Source of the DNA: Cypionkella sp049896245
GTDB lineage: Bacteria; Pseudomonadota; Alphaproteobacteria; Rhodobacterales; Rhodobacteraceae
Length of the DNA: 64,000 nt
NCBI RefSeq assembly: GCF_049896245.1
Contig: NZ_JAFCTX010000009.1
Location: 62,001-126,000, forward strand
Direction of reading: 5' to 3'
The notes under the pieces were generated by a model, which had not been told where the DNA came from, did no database searches, and saw only the letters and a list, made by a program, of their open reading frames with translations. How positions within the stretch are numbered: the stretch's first letter is position 1; each line of letters opens with the position of its first letter. A program made the position numbers and the translations under genes. Of the stretch, positions 50,775 through 59,269 are shown in pieces.

Positions 50775-52364
50775 TCAGGCGTTCAGCCAGCACTTGGCAA
50801 GTGCGCGGCCATTCATCAACTCTCCATTAGGGTCCTGCTGCCAGCCGCCAACTTCTTCACGCTTGGCCTCGACGAAATCGTTGAACATCGGGCAGATCAA
50901 GCCGCCATTGTCGCGCACATCGTTCGCCAGCTCCGAATACATCGCCTTGCGCTTGGTCTGGTCCAATTCCGCCCGCGCCGCAATCAAAGTAGCATCGAAC
51001 TTCGGATCTTTGAACTTGGTGTCGTTCCAGTCGGCGGTGGACAGATATGCCGTGGAATACATCTGATCCTGCACTGGCCGGCCGCCCCAATAGCTGGCGC
51101 AGAACGGAGCCACATTCCAGACGTTGCTCCAATAGCCATCATCGGGTTCGCGCTTGATTTCAAGCGGGATACCGGCGGCATTGGCCGATTGCTGGAACAG
51201 TTGTGCCGCTTCAATCGCACCGGGGAAAGCGCCCGCCGCGACTTGTAGAATGATCGGCGAGCCATCATGGCCGGACTTTTTATAAGCCTCAGTCGCCGCC
51301 GCTGCATCATATTCACGCTGCGGAATGGTGTCGTCAAACAACGGATACGCCGCATTGATCGGGAAGTCGTTGCCGCGCGAACCCAAGCCGCCAAGGATCT
51401 TGTCGACCATTTCCTGACGGTTGATCGACAGCTTCATCGCCAGCCGCAAATCGTTGTTGTCAAACGGTGCTTTGTCGCAATGCATGATAAACACGTAGTG
51501 CCCACGGCCCGCCACAGCCTCAATCGAGATGCCCGGCGCACCCTTCAGCAGGCCAACGATCTTCGGGTCAACCCGGTTGATCATATGCACCTGCCCCGCC
51601 TGCAAAGCCGAGGTCCGCGCGGTGTTGTCGTTGATCACGATGATCTCGACATTGTCGGCATGGCCCATCGTGCTGTCGAAGTAGTTGGCGTGTTTCTCAA
51701 ACGTGTGGCGCACGCCCGGCTCGTTGGCGACGATCTTGTAAGGGCCCGCACCAATACCAGCGGTCGGGTTTTCGACGCCACCACCGGGTTGGATGATCAG
51801 GTGATAATCGGCCATCAGGAACGGCAAGTCGGCATTGCCCGAGGCAAGCTTCAGCGTGACCATGTCACCCTCGGCCTTCATGTCGATGATATCCTTGACG
51901 ATGCCCAAAGCGCCCGACTGCGATTTCTCATCGGTGTGGCGCTTCAAAGTGGCGACCACGTCATCGGCGGTTACGGTTTTGCCGTCGTGATATTCAACGC
52001 CTTTGCGGATCTTGAACTTCCACTCGGTCGCATCTGACGAAGAAGAGACTTCCTCGGCAATCCGGTAATCGATCTCGCCCTTGGCGTTCACATCGACCAG
52101 CATTTCGCCCCAGATCATGTTCACCGCGAACGGCACTTCCGATGCGGCCAGCGCCGGGTCCAGCGAGTTGGTGCTCTCGCCGCCCTGCATCCCTGCGCGC
52201 AGCAGGCCGCCCTTTTTCGGCTCTTCGGCGCGGGCCGCTGACGCGAGCAGGGTCGAGGCCAAAGCGGCAGAAACGCCCAAAGCCCCCGCGCGGCCAACAA
52301 ACTCGCGGCGGCTCATCAGGCCCTTGGCGGCGCGCGATAGCAGATAGTTCAGTTCATTCGACAT
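50775..52364 (-). CDS. ABC transporter solute-binding protein, family 5 (Tat-exported)
   Basis: This 529-residue receptor has a Tat signal (SRREFVGRAGALGVSAALAS). The family 5 core shows WKFKIRKGVEYHDGKTVTAD, IGAGPYKIVANEPGVRHTFE and LQAGQVHMINRVDPK. Family 5 proteins bind peptides, opines, or other small cations and esters. Its neighbour is a CocE-type hydrolase, which suggests a peptide or ester ligand. GGGAGA precedes the ATG. A 105-base gap separates it from cocE upstream. Confidence 0.9.
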   Translation of the reverse strand: MSNELNYLLSRAAKGLMSRREFVGRAGALGVSAALASTLLASAARAEEPKKGGLLRAGMQGGESTNSLDPALAASEVPFAVNMIWGEMLVDVNAKGEIDYRIAEEVSSSSDATEWKFKIRKGVEYHDGKTVTADDVVATLKRHTDEKSQSGALGIVKDIIDMKAEGDMVTLKLASGNADLPFLMADYHLIIQPGGGVENPTAGIGAGPYKIVANEPGVRHTFEKHANYFDSTMGHADNVEIIVINDNTARTSALQAGQVHMINRVDPKIVGLLKGAPGISIEAVAGRGHYVFIMHCDKAPFDNNDLRLAMKLSINRQEMVDKILGGLGSRGNDFPINAAYPLFDDTIPQREYDAAAATEAYKKSGHDGSPIILQVAAGAFPGAIEAAQLFQQSANAAGIPLEIKREPDDGYWSNVWNVAPFCASYWGGRPVQDQMYSTAYLSTADWNDTKFKDPKFDATLIAARAELDQTKRKAMYSELANDVRDNGGLICPMFNDFVEAKREEVGGWQQDPNGELMNGRALAKCWLNA

Positions 52365-52469
52365 TTTAGTCTCCCTGAAAGGCCCCGGTTTTGTGGGCCG
52401 TTTTTTGTTGATTTCCCAATCAGTAACCCGTGCATTTCCGTTATGGCAACGATTCTTGCCCGATCAGTC

Positions 52470-54503
52470 TCAAACAAATCGACGAGGCACCTTGTCGTCA
52501 TAGTGGCGTTCAAACACCTTTGTGTCGCCTTCCCAAGCGGTCAGGCTGGCTTTCAGATGCAGATGGCTGGCGGTGGCGTTCATCTCAGCCCAAGCGTATG
52601 TTTTCACAGACCAATCACCGCGAGATTGCCGCTGCTCCCAAGTATGCACAGCCCGCGCCGATAAGGGATCATCGGGGTGAATTTCCCACAACTCTGTCAT
52701 AGACTCACCGGTGCAAAGCCCGTGCGAAAGGTTCTCCACATCGCCAAAATCATCGCTGATCACCAAGGCAGTGGTGCCTGAAATCAAGTCGGTTTCGATT
52801 TTGCGCGTGGTCTTGCCCGCCCGCAACACCCTGTGCGCCCAAGGCTTTGCCGCCTCAGGGCTTGGCGGCTCCCACTCATTTTCGCTGCCCTGATGCACCG
52901 GCAGATCAAGGCTGCCCGCCGTCACGGTCAAAGTCGCAGGCCGCGGCGAAGGCCACAGGAACGGCCAATAAGTCGTAGACAGTGCCAGCCGCAGATGGTG
53001 CCCAGCCGCCAACCGATACGCCATCTGGTCGATGTCAAACGCCACCTCAACCGCCTGCCCCAAAGGCATAGGTGCCGGGTCTTCCATGCTGTTGCGGTGG
53101 CAAAGATTGAGCATGCCATGCGCGATCCGCACAGACGATCCATCGGGCGCGACATCGCACAACCGCGCCACCACGAAGCCCAAGGGTTGATCGCTGGAAA
53201 GCGTCAGGCGCAACCGCGCCGCCCCCAACAAATCCAACGGCTCACCCAACACCGGTCCATCAAAACACACCGAAAGCGCATCATCGCTCGCCTGATCCCC
53301 CGGCATTTCCGCATTCAGCCCCATCGGGAAAAACTCACCAGTGTGCATGCCAAGATGCTGCGGCGTGTTCACCGAAACACTAAATGCCCCGGTTTCATCT
53401 GTTCCTAAATATCCTCGGGAGGGGTTTGGGGAGGGCGAACCGCCCTCCCCAGCGCCAGCCCCAAGCGCCAAAACCTGCCGTGATACCCGCGCCGAAGGCC
53501 AAGCCGCCTCCGCCACCCAATGCCCCGCCCGGTGCTTCGCCGACGCATCCGGGACCTCGGAATGGATCATATAGGCCCGGTAGGCCGGATCATGCTCCGC
53601 CCCATTCTCAATGCCCTTCAACCAGCGATCCCACCAGCGCAGTGCCACCTGCAAAAACCCAATCGCCGGGCCGGGAACCGCCGTGTGTGGATATTGATGC
53701 ACCCAAGGCCCGACAATACCCTGCACAGGCGCAGGCACATTTTCGACCAGATGCGCCACGGTGTTCATATAATTATCCGCCCAACCGCCCCAAGACAGCA
53801 CAGGCACCGTCATCCGGCTGTAATCCTCCGACACCGAGCCGTGCTTCCAATAGTCGTTCTTCTCCTGCATCTCCGCCCAGCGCGGAGCCAACCACGGCTC
53901 TGCGTCCAACCGCTTCAACCACATCTCACGCCAATCCGGGCGCAACACCGGGTCCGGGGGCCTGCTGGAATACGACAGCATCACCGCCCCCCAGCCAAAA
54001 TTCTCGCCCAGCAAACAGCCGCCCTTATAGTGAATATCATCGGCAAACCGATCGGTGGTCGAGCACACTGACATCACCGCCTTCAGTGCCGGGGGCTGCA
54101 AATACGCCGTCTGCAAGCAGTTAAACCCGCCCCAGCTTTTGCCCATCATCCCCACCGCGCCCGAGCACCATTGCTGCCCAGCCAGCCATTCAATCACCTC
54201 GCAAGCGTCCGCCAATTCCTGAATGGTATATTCATCACTCATCAGCCCGTCGCTGTCGCCATTGCCGCGCATATCCACCCGCACGCAGGCATAGCCATGC
54301 CCGGCCACATAAGCGTGCATCATCTCATCACGCGGCAAAGTCCCGTCGCGCTTGCGGTAGGGGATGTATTCCAACACCGCAGGCACTGGGCCAGACGCCT
54401 CAGGTCGCCACACCCGCGCCGACAAACGGCAGCCGTCGGAAAGCACGATCCCGATGTCGGGATCATCGGTAATCGCAAAGGGAAACTCGGTTACAATCTT
54501 CAT
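52470..54503 (-). CDS. CocE/NonD-family serine hydrolase (X-Pro dipeptidyl-peptidase-like)
   Basis: This 677-residue hydrolase has an N-terminal alpha/beta domain with the oxyanion region EYIPYRKRD, the nucleophile in MGKSWGGFNCLQ and the GWADNYMNTV acid region, followed by the C-terminal jelly-roll domain (about 430-600). The family includes cocaine esterase and X-Pro dipeptidyl peptidases. Residues about 352-371 (EGGSPSPNPSRGYLGTDETG) are encoded by an inserted element B repeat and look extra to the fold. It is the first gene of the leftward ABC unit and divergent from the choline-sulfatase-like gene. Confidence 0.87.
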   Translation of the reverse strand: MKIVTEFPFAITDDPDIGIVLSDGCRLSARVWRPEASGPVPAVLEYIPYRKRDGTLPRDEMMHAYVAGHGYACVRVDMRGNGDSDGLMSDEYTIQELADACEVIEWLAGQQWCSGAVGMMGKSWGGFNCLQTAYLQPPALKAVMSVCSTTDRFADDIHYKGGCLLGENFGWGAVMLSYSSRPPDPVLRPDWREMWLKRLDAEPWLAPRWAEMQEKNDYWKHGSVSEDYSRMTVPVLSWGGWADNYMNTVAHLVENVPAPVQGIVGPWVHQYPHTAVPGPAIGFLQVALRWWDRWLKGIENGAEHDPAYRAYMIHSEVPDASAKHRAGHWVAEAAWPSARVSRQVLALGAGAGEGGSPSPNPSRGYLGTDETGAFSVSVNTPQHLGMHTGEFFPMGLNAEMPGDQASDDALSVCFDGPVLGEPLDLLGAARLRLTLSSDQPLGFVVARLCDVAPDGSSVRIAHGMLNLCHRNSMEDPAPMPLGQAVEVAFDIDQMAYRLAAGHHLRLALSTTYWPFLWPSPRPATLTVTAGSLDLPVHQGSENEWEPPSPEAAKPWAHRVLRAGKTTRKIETDLISGTTALVISDDFGDVENLSHGLCTGESMTELWEIHPDDPLSARAVHTWEQRQSRGDWSVKTYAWAEMNATASHLHLKASLTAWEGDTKVFERHYDDKVPRRFV
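53396..53450 (-). repeat. Element B repeat inserted in-frame in the cocE-like gene
   Basis: On the minus strand a perfect 10-bp hairpin (GGGGAGGGCG with CGCCCTCCCC, 53450-53428) is followed by AACCCCTCCCGAGGATATTT and AGGAACAGATGAAA. Twenty-seven bases at 53396-53422 are identical to 62245-62271. The insertion keeps the reading frame open. Confidence 0.85.
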
Positions 54504-54683
54504 TACGGTTCCCTTTTGACTTCGCGCGTATCAGGCGATGCGAAGCCCCTGAAATCCGTTCCTCAAGCGGCGCTTTGGAAGCCGTTTGCGACGCAGCGTC
54601 ACATTCGAGCAAAATGCCCCCTTGCAACGCAAACCCAAGCGCGCCACCACTTTCGCGCACAGCAAAACTGCAAAGGAACCACC

Positions 54684-56192
54684 ATGACAACCCGCCCGAA
54701 TATCCTGATTGTCATGGTGGATCAGCTGACGGGCACCCTGTTTGACGATGGCCCCGCCGCCTTCCTGCACGCCCCCAATCTGCGCCGCCTCGCCGATCAT
54801 TCGGTGCGCTTTGCCAATGCCTATACCGCCTCGCCGCTCTGCGCGCCCGCACGTGCCGCCTTCATGTCAGGTGCCCTACCCCGTCGCACCCGCGTCTACG
54901 ACAACGCCGCCGAGTTCGCCTCTGACATTCCCACCTATGCGCATCATTTGCGCCGCGCGGGCTATTACACCTGCCTCTCCGGCAAGATGCACTTCGTCGG
55001 CCCCGACCAGATGCACGGCTTTGAGGACCGCCTGACCACCGACATTTACCCCGCCGATTTCGGCTGGACCCCAGACTACCGCAAACCCGGCGAACGCATC
55101 GACTGGTGGTATCACAACTTAGGCTCCGTCACCGGCGCAGGCGTGGCCGAAATCACCAACCAACTCGAATACGACGATGACGTCTGCCATCAAACGGTGC
55201 AGAAAATCTACGACCTCTCGCGCGGGCTTGAACCCCGCCCGTGGTGCCTGACCGCCAGTTTCACCCATCCACACGACCCGTTCGTCGCCCGCAAGAAATA
55301 CTGGGATCTCTACAACGACGCACCGGAACTAGAACCGCCAACACCGCTGGCCTATGAAGACATGGACCCGCACTCCAAACGTCTGATGGACGCCTGCGAT
55401 TGGCGCGGGCTGGAAGTCACCCCCGCCCACATCCGCCGCGCCCGCCAAGGCTATTTCGCCAATATCTCCTACGTCGATGCCAAAATCGGCGAGATATTTG
55501 AAGCACTTGAGGCCACACGCCAAGAAGCCGTCGTGATCTTCGTCTCCGACCACGGCGAAATGCTGGGCCGCCGCGGCCTCTGGTTCAAAATGAACTTTTT
55601 TGAGGGCGCATCCCGCGTCCCCCTGATTATCTCCGCCCCCGGCCTGAAGCCGCAACGCATCGACACCGCCGTCTCGACCATCGACCTCACCCCCACCCTC
55701 TGCGATCTGGCCGGGATTTCGATGCAAGAAGTCATGCCCTGGACCGACGGCGAAAGCCTGCTGCCCCTCGCTAAAGGCACCCCGCGCACCAGCCCGGTGG
55801 CGATGGAATACGCCGCCGAAGGCAGCATCACCCCAATGGTCGCGCTGCGCTTGGGCGCGTGGAAATATATCCACTGCCCCGCCGATCCCGATCAACTCTA
55901 CGATCTGGCGTCAGACCCGGATGAAAACACCAACCTCGCCGCCGACCCCCGCGCCGCCGAAGTCCTCGCGCATTTTCAAACCCTCACCCAAGACCGCTGG
56001 GACATCCCCGCCTATGACGCCGAAGTCCGCCAGAGCCAAGCCCGCCGCTGGGTGGTCTACGAGGCCCTGCGCAACGGGGCCTATTACCCCTGGGATCACC
56101 AACCCCTGCGCGCCGCCTCCGAGCGGTATATGCGCAACCACATGGATCTGAACGTGCTGGAAGACACCAAACGCTTCCCGCGCGGGGAGTAA
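54684..56192 (+). CDS. betC: Sulfatase, choline-sulfatase-like
   Basis: This 502-residue sulfatase would release choline from choline-O-sulfate. It has the formylglycine motif Cys53-Ala-Pro-Ala-Arg57, metal ligands in ILIVMVDQLTG and VSDHGEMLG, and a C-terminal region (WVVYEALRNGAYYPWDHQPL...) characteristic of BetC. It is cytoplasmic, as BetC is. AAAGGAA precedes the ATG at 54684; the open frame upstream to 54171 runs through the divergent cocE gene and is not family-like. It is convergent with a GMC dehydrogenase that could oxidise the choline. Confidence 0.88.
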   Translation: MTTRPNILIVMVDQLTGTLFDDGPAAFLHAPNLRRLADHSVRFANAYTASPLCAPARAAFMSGALPRRTRVYDNAAEFASDIPTYAHHLRRAGYYTCLSGKMHFVGPDQMHGFEDRLTTDIYPADFGWTPDYRKPGERIDWWYHNLGSVTGAGVAEITNQLEYDDDVCHQTVQKIYDLSRGLEPRPWCLTASFTHPHDPFVARKKYWDLYNDAPELEPPTPLAYEDMDPHSKRLMDACDWRGLEVTPAHIRRARQGYFANISYVDAKIGEIFEALEATRQEAVVIFVSDHGEMLGRRGLWFKMNFFEGASRVPLIISAPGLKPQRIDTAVSTIDLTPTLCDLAGISMQEVMPWTDGESLLPLAKGTPRTSPVAMEYAAEGSITPMVALRLGAWKYIHCPADPDQLYDLASDPDENTNLAADPRAAEVLAHFQTLTQDRWDIPAYDAEVRQSQARRWVVYEALRNGAYYPWDHQPLRAASERYMRNHMDLNVLEDTKRFPRGE

Positions 56193-56282
56193 CCAAGGCG
56201 AATTTCAAGGCAAGACGAAATTCGGGACGCGCGGCGCTGTTGGGCTTTATTCTGCAACAACAGCGCAGTCTTTACTCTCGAA

Positions 56283-56313
56283 GCCTCCGGCGGGAGTATT
56301 TCAAAAAGAGCAA
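56283..56313 (+). repeat. Element B repeat, left arm of an inverted pair
   Basis: GCCTCCGGCGGGAGTATTTC followed by AAAAAGAGCAA; one mismatch to 3071-3041 over 31 bases. Confidence 0.8.
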
Positions 56314-56415
56314 CTGCTCAAAGTCGGTTGCACCTTATCCGTCTCAAACAGCCATGCAGATTTCAAAAGGATTGCGGTTTCAGAATAATCTCAAAACCAG
56401 CACTATCGCACAAAA

Positions 56416-56492
56416 CCACAACATGTTGTGTAGAACAGCCCTCAAAAGCTGTCAAAACACAAGTCTCTCCCCGCTGGGAAAGAATTTCAGCA
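56416..56492. repeat. Element D, copy 2
   Basis: CCACAACATGTTGTG is followed, after a longer spacer than in copy 1, by ACACAAGTCTCTCCCCGCTG and GGAAAGAATTTC. It lies between the inverted element B arms and between convergent genes. Nothing else was seen in the 470-base gap at 56193-56664. Confidence 0.6.
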
Positions 56493-56539
56493 ATTAAATC
56501 CGCAGCACAACAGCTGCCAGGCAAGCTGCATTTGGGAAT

Positions 56540-56570
56540 TTGCTCTTTCCCAAATACTCCCGCCGGAGGC
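56540..56570 (-). repeat. Element B repeat, right arm of an inverted pair
   Basis: On the minus strand GCCTCCGGCGGGAGTATTTG followed by GGAAAGAGCAA. It faces the copy at 56283-56313 across about 230 bases. Confidence 0.8.
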
Positions 56571-56664
56571 ATCCAACCTATCCCCCATACCACGCCCATC
56601 GTCACGCCCCGGCAGCGCCACCGAGTGGTGGCTCGATGCCACCCGAGGCGGCACACCGTTCAGG

Positions 56665-58278
56665 TCAACGCGCGTCCGTCAGCACCCGCTGCGCCCCGAT
56701 CCAGCCCATCAACATCGCAGGCGCGTTGGTGTTACCCGCGATCAGGTTCGGAAACGCGCTGGCGTCAATCACCCGCAAGCCCTGCACCCCATGCACGCGC
56801 AACCCTGCATCCACCACCGATGTGCTTGCATCCCGCCCCATCCGCGCCGTGCAACTCGGGTGATACACCGTGCCAGAGCGTTGGCGGAAATCGGCGATCA
56901 GATCGGCGTCGCTTTGCACCGCTGGCCCCGGTCGCAACTCCTCGGCAATCAGGCTCGCCAAAGCCGGTTGTGCCGCGATATGGCGCAGGTATTTCACCGC
57001 TGCCAGCATCTCGGCCACATCATGCTCGGTTGAAAACGCGTTGGCGGTGATCACCGGATGCGCCAGCGGGTCGGCAGAGTTGATATGGATATGCCCGCGT
57101 GAGGTTGGGCGGCAGTTGGAAAGCCCGATCGACATGCCAGGAAAGGGGTCGGGTGTCAGCAAGGGCCGCTCTCCGGCCTTCGGCAGCAGGGTGGAAAACG
57201 CCTGCAAATAAAGCTGCATATTCGGTCGGTCCAGATCGGCGCTGGTTTTGAAAAACCCACCCGCATGGTTGATCGACTTCGCCAGCGGCCCAGCCCCGGT
57301 CAGGAAATACTGCGCCCCGGCGAACAATTTCCCCCACCACGGCCGCAGCAGATCATTATAGGTCGCAACCTTCATCCGCCAGGTATAGTTGACACCCTGA
57401 TGGTCGCTTAAGTGATCGCCAACGTTCGGATTATCGACCAGCACCGGAATATTCAGCCCCGACAGCAGCGCCCCCGGCCCCACCCCCGACAGTTGCAACA
57501 GTTGTGGCGAGTTGATCGCCCCCCCTGCCAAAATCACTTCCGCATTGCAGCGCAGATCGACCCGCTCACCCCTGCGCAGATATTCCACCCCCACCGCCCG
57601 CTTACCTTCAAACAACACCCGCGTCACCTGCGCGCCGGTGATCACCTGCACATTGGTCCGCTTCATCGCCGGCCGCAAAAACGCCCGCGCCGCCGAGTTC
57701 CTGCGCGCATTCTTAATGGTCATCTGATAGGTGCCAGCACCCTCCTGCTCAGCCCCATTGAAATCGCGGTTATAGCCCAGCCCTGCCTGACCGCAGGCCT
57801 TGATGTAATCCTCGACCAGCCAATGCAGCCCTTTGCGGTTCTCGGAAATAAACAACGGGCCGCCCTTGCCGCGATATTCATCCGCCCCTGCCTCGGTATC
57901 CTCCATCGCCTTGTAGGCAGCCAGACACTCATCCCAGCCCCAACCCGAATTCTCCGCCCCCCATTCGGCATAATCCGCGCGATGGCCGCGAATATAGACC
58001 ATCGCGTTGATCGACGACGACCCCCCCAGCAATTTACCCCGAGGCCAATGATCACGTTGCCCGTTTAACCCCGGGTCGGGCTCGGTCTGATACATCCAGT
58101 TCACTGACGGATCGTAGAACAACTTGCCGTAGCCCAACGGCAGATGCACAAAAAACCGAAGGTCCGTGCCCCCCGCTTCCAGCACCACGACCTTATGCTT
58201 GCCCGATTGCGACAAACGCTCGGCAAGCACCGACCCCGCCGAACCAGAGCCCACAATGATGTAATCCGCGTCTTGCAT
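56665..58278 (-). CDS. GMC-family FAD oxidoreductase, choline-dehydrogenase-like
   Basis: This 537-residue flavoenzyme oxidises alcohols. It has the FAD-binding GSGSAGSVLAERLS with VVLEAGG, GMC signature 1 (GKLLGGSSSINAMVYIRGH) and signature 2 (AGGAINSPQLLQLSGVG), and the catalytic His region HPSCTARMG near the C-terminus plus GNTNAPAMLMG. BetA-like choline dehydrogenases have this pattern, but many GMC enzymes do too. GAGGAG precedes the ATG at 58278; the open frame runs on to 58812 across the riboswitch and is not coding. It is convergent with betC. Confidence 0.87.
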   Translation of the reverse strand: MQDADYIIVGSGSAGSVLAERLSQSGKHKVVVLEAGGTDLRFFVHLPLGYGKLFYDPSVNWMYQTEPDPGLNGQRDHWPRGKLLGGSSSINAMVYIRGHRADYAEWGAENSGWGWDECLAAYKAMEDTEAGADEYRGKGGPLFISENRKGLHWLVEDYIKACGQAGLGYNRDFNGAEQEGAGTYQMTIKNARRNSAARAFLRPAMKRTNVQVITGAQVTRVLFEGKRAVGVEYLRRGERVDLRCNAEVILAGGAINSPQLLQLSGVGPGALLSGLNIPVLVDNPNVGDHLSDHQGVNYTWRMKVATYNDLLRPWWGKLFAGAQYFLTGAGPLAKSINHAGGFFKTSADLDRPNMQLYLQAFSTLLPKAGERPLLTPDPFPGMSIGLSNCRPTSRGHIHINSADPLAHPVITANAFSTEHDVAEMLAAVKYLRHIAAQPALASLIAEELRPGPAVQSDADLIADFRQRSGTVYHPSCTARMGRDASTSVVDAGLRVHGVQGLRVIDASAFPNLIAGNTNAPAMLMGWIGAQRVLTDAR

Positions 58279-58431
58279 ATCCGGCTCCTCAGCGTCCCGG
58301 GCAGCGACCGGGCTTCGCGTTTGTAACGGGGCAATGACGCAGCCCCTTGCCAAGGCGCGACAAAATGTGTCGGTATTGCCAACTGCCGCAGCTCTTGCAT
58401 CGCACCCCCCGCCCCGGCATAGTTGACCAAT

Positions 58432-58478
58432 GTGCAGGACGGCCTGCGGCATTTGCACCGCTTCGGGACGGCCCGGTT
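58432..58478 (+). promoter_or_regulatory. Guanidine-II (mini-ykkC) riboswitch
   Basis: Two small hairpins have the diagnostic ACGR loops: GCAGG-ACGG-CCTGC (58434-58447) and CGGG-ACGG-CCCG (58464-58475), separated by 16 bases. The second lies about 19 bases before the start codon and next to the GAGGG ribosome-binding site. This is the guanidine-II fold, in which guanidinium binding stabilises both loops and frees translation. The gene controlled encodes an SMR guanidinium exporter, the usual partner. Confidence 0.93.
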
Positions 58479-58494
58479 TGCTGATGAGGGCCAA

Positions 58495-58815
58495 ATGGCT
58501 TGGATTTATCTGACGATCGCCGGACTGCTCGAAGTGGTCTGGGCCTATTACATGAAGAAATCCGAAGGTTTCACACTGCTGACCCCCAGCCTGATCACGC
58601 TGGTCGCGATGGCCGCCAGCTTTGGCCTGCTCGCTTTGGCGATGCGCAGCCTGCCTTTGGGCACCGCTTACACGATCTGGACCGGCATCGGGGCGGTTGG
58701 CGCCTTCATCCTCGGCATCGTGTTTTTGGGTGAAGCCGCAACGCCAATGCGCCTGATCGCAGCAGCCCTGATCGTCAGCGGCTTGGTGCTGATGAAACTC
58801 GCCAGCCCACATTAA
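58495..58815 (+). CDS. gdx: Guanidinium exporter, SMR family (SugE/Gdx)
   Basis: A 106-residue, four-helix proton-coupled exporter with the membrane Glu13 in GLLEVVWAYYMKKSEGF, the GTAYTIWTGIGAVGAF segment of helix 3 and a final helix ending MKLASPH. The ATG at 58495 has GAGGG upstream. A guanidine-II riboswitch lies immediately before it, which identifies the substrate as guanidinium rather than quaternary ammonium drugs. It is divergent from the GMC dehydrogenase. Confidence 0.95.
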   Translation: MAWIYLTIAGLLEVVWAYYMKKSEGFTLLTPSLITLVAMAASFGLLALAMRSLPLGTAYTIWTGIGAVGAFILGIVFLGEAATPMRLIAAALIVSGLVLMKLASPH

Positions 58816-58869
58816 CGGCGGCTTTTCACGGCAGCGGCGCTATGCTGCGGGCATCAACGGAGGTGTCCA

Positions 58870-59238
58870 ATGCGCGTCATGGTGATCGTCAAATCCACCG
58901 CAGACAGTGAGCTGGGCCTGATGCCTTCACCCGCGGCATGGGCGGCGATGGAGGCCTTTAACGACTCACTCGAAGCCGCAGGCATCACCCGCGCGATGGG
59001 TGGGCTGAAACCGTCCAGCTTGGGCAAAAGAATCCGCTTTGACGGCAGCGGGCGCATGATCACCGACGGCCCCTTCGCCGCCACCAATGAGGTGATCGCG
59101 GGCTTCTGGATTTGGGAGGTGAAGGATATTGCCGAGGCGGTGGATTGGGTCACACGCTGCCCCAACCCGATGCCCGGCCCGTCGGAGATCGAAATCCGGC
59201 CGTTTTACGAGGACGCTGATGTCCTGATCCCCAGTTGA
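58870..59238 (+). CDS. YCII-related (DGPF) domain protein
   Basis: A 122-residue protein with the motif DGPFAATNEVIAGFWIWEVK and an N-terminal MRVMVIVKST strand, matching the YCII/DGPF family found next to ECF sigma factors and elsewhere. No catalytic role is established. GGAGG precedes the ATG. It lies 54 bases after gdx and may be cotranscribed with it. Confidence 0.85.
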   Translation: MRVMVIVKSTADSELGLMPSPAAWAAMEAFNDSLEAAGITRAMGGLKPSSLGKRIRFDGSGRMITDGPFAATNEVIAGFWIWEVKDIAEAVDWVTRCPNPMPGPSEIEIRPFYEDADVLIPS

Positions 59239-59269
59239 TCGCACCGCTGCGGCGCGTTCTGGTCGAGGG

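Noticed and set aside
49673..50830. Plus-strand frame of 385 codons opposite the ABC permease
   Set aside because: Antisense shadow rich in His/Gln/Arg.
52390..52425. Hairpin with a T run between the solute-binding protein and cocE-like genes
   Set aside because: The T run lies on the plus strand, where no gene ends nearby; it cannot be a terminator of the leftward unit, so it was left out.
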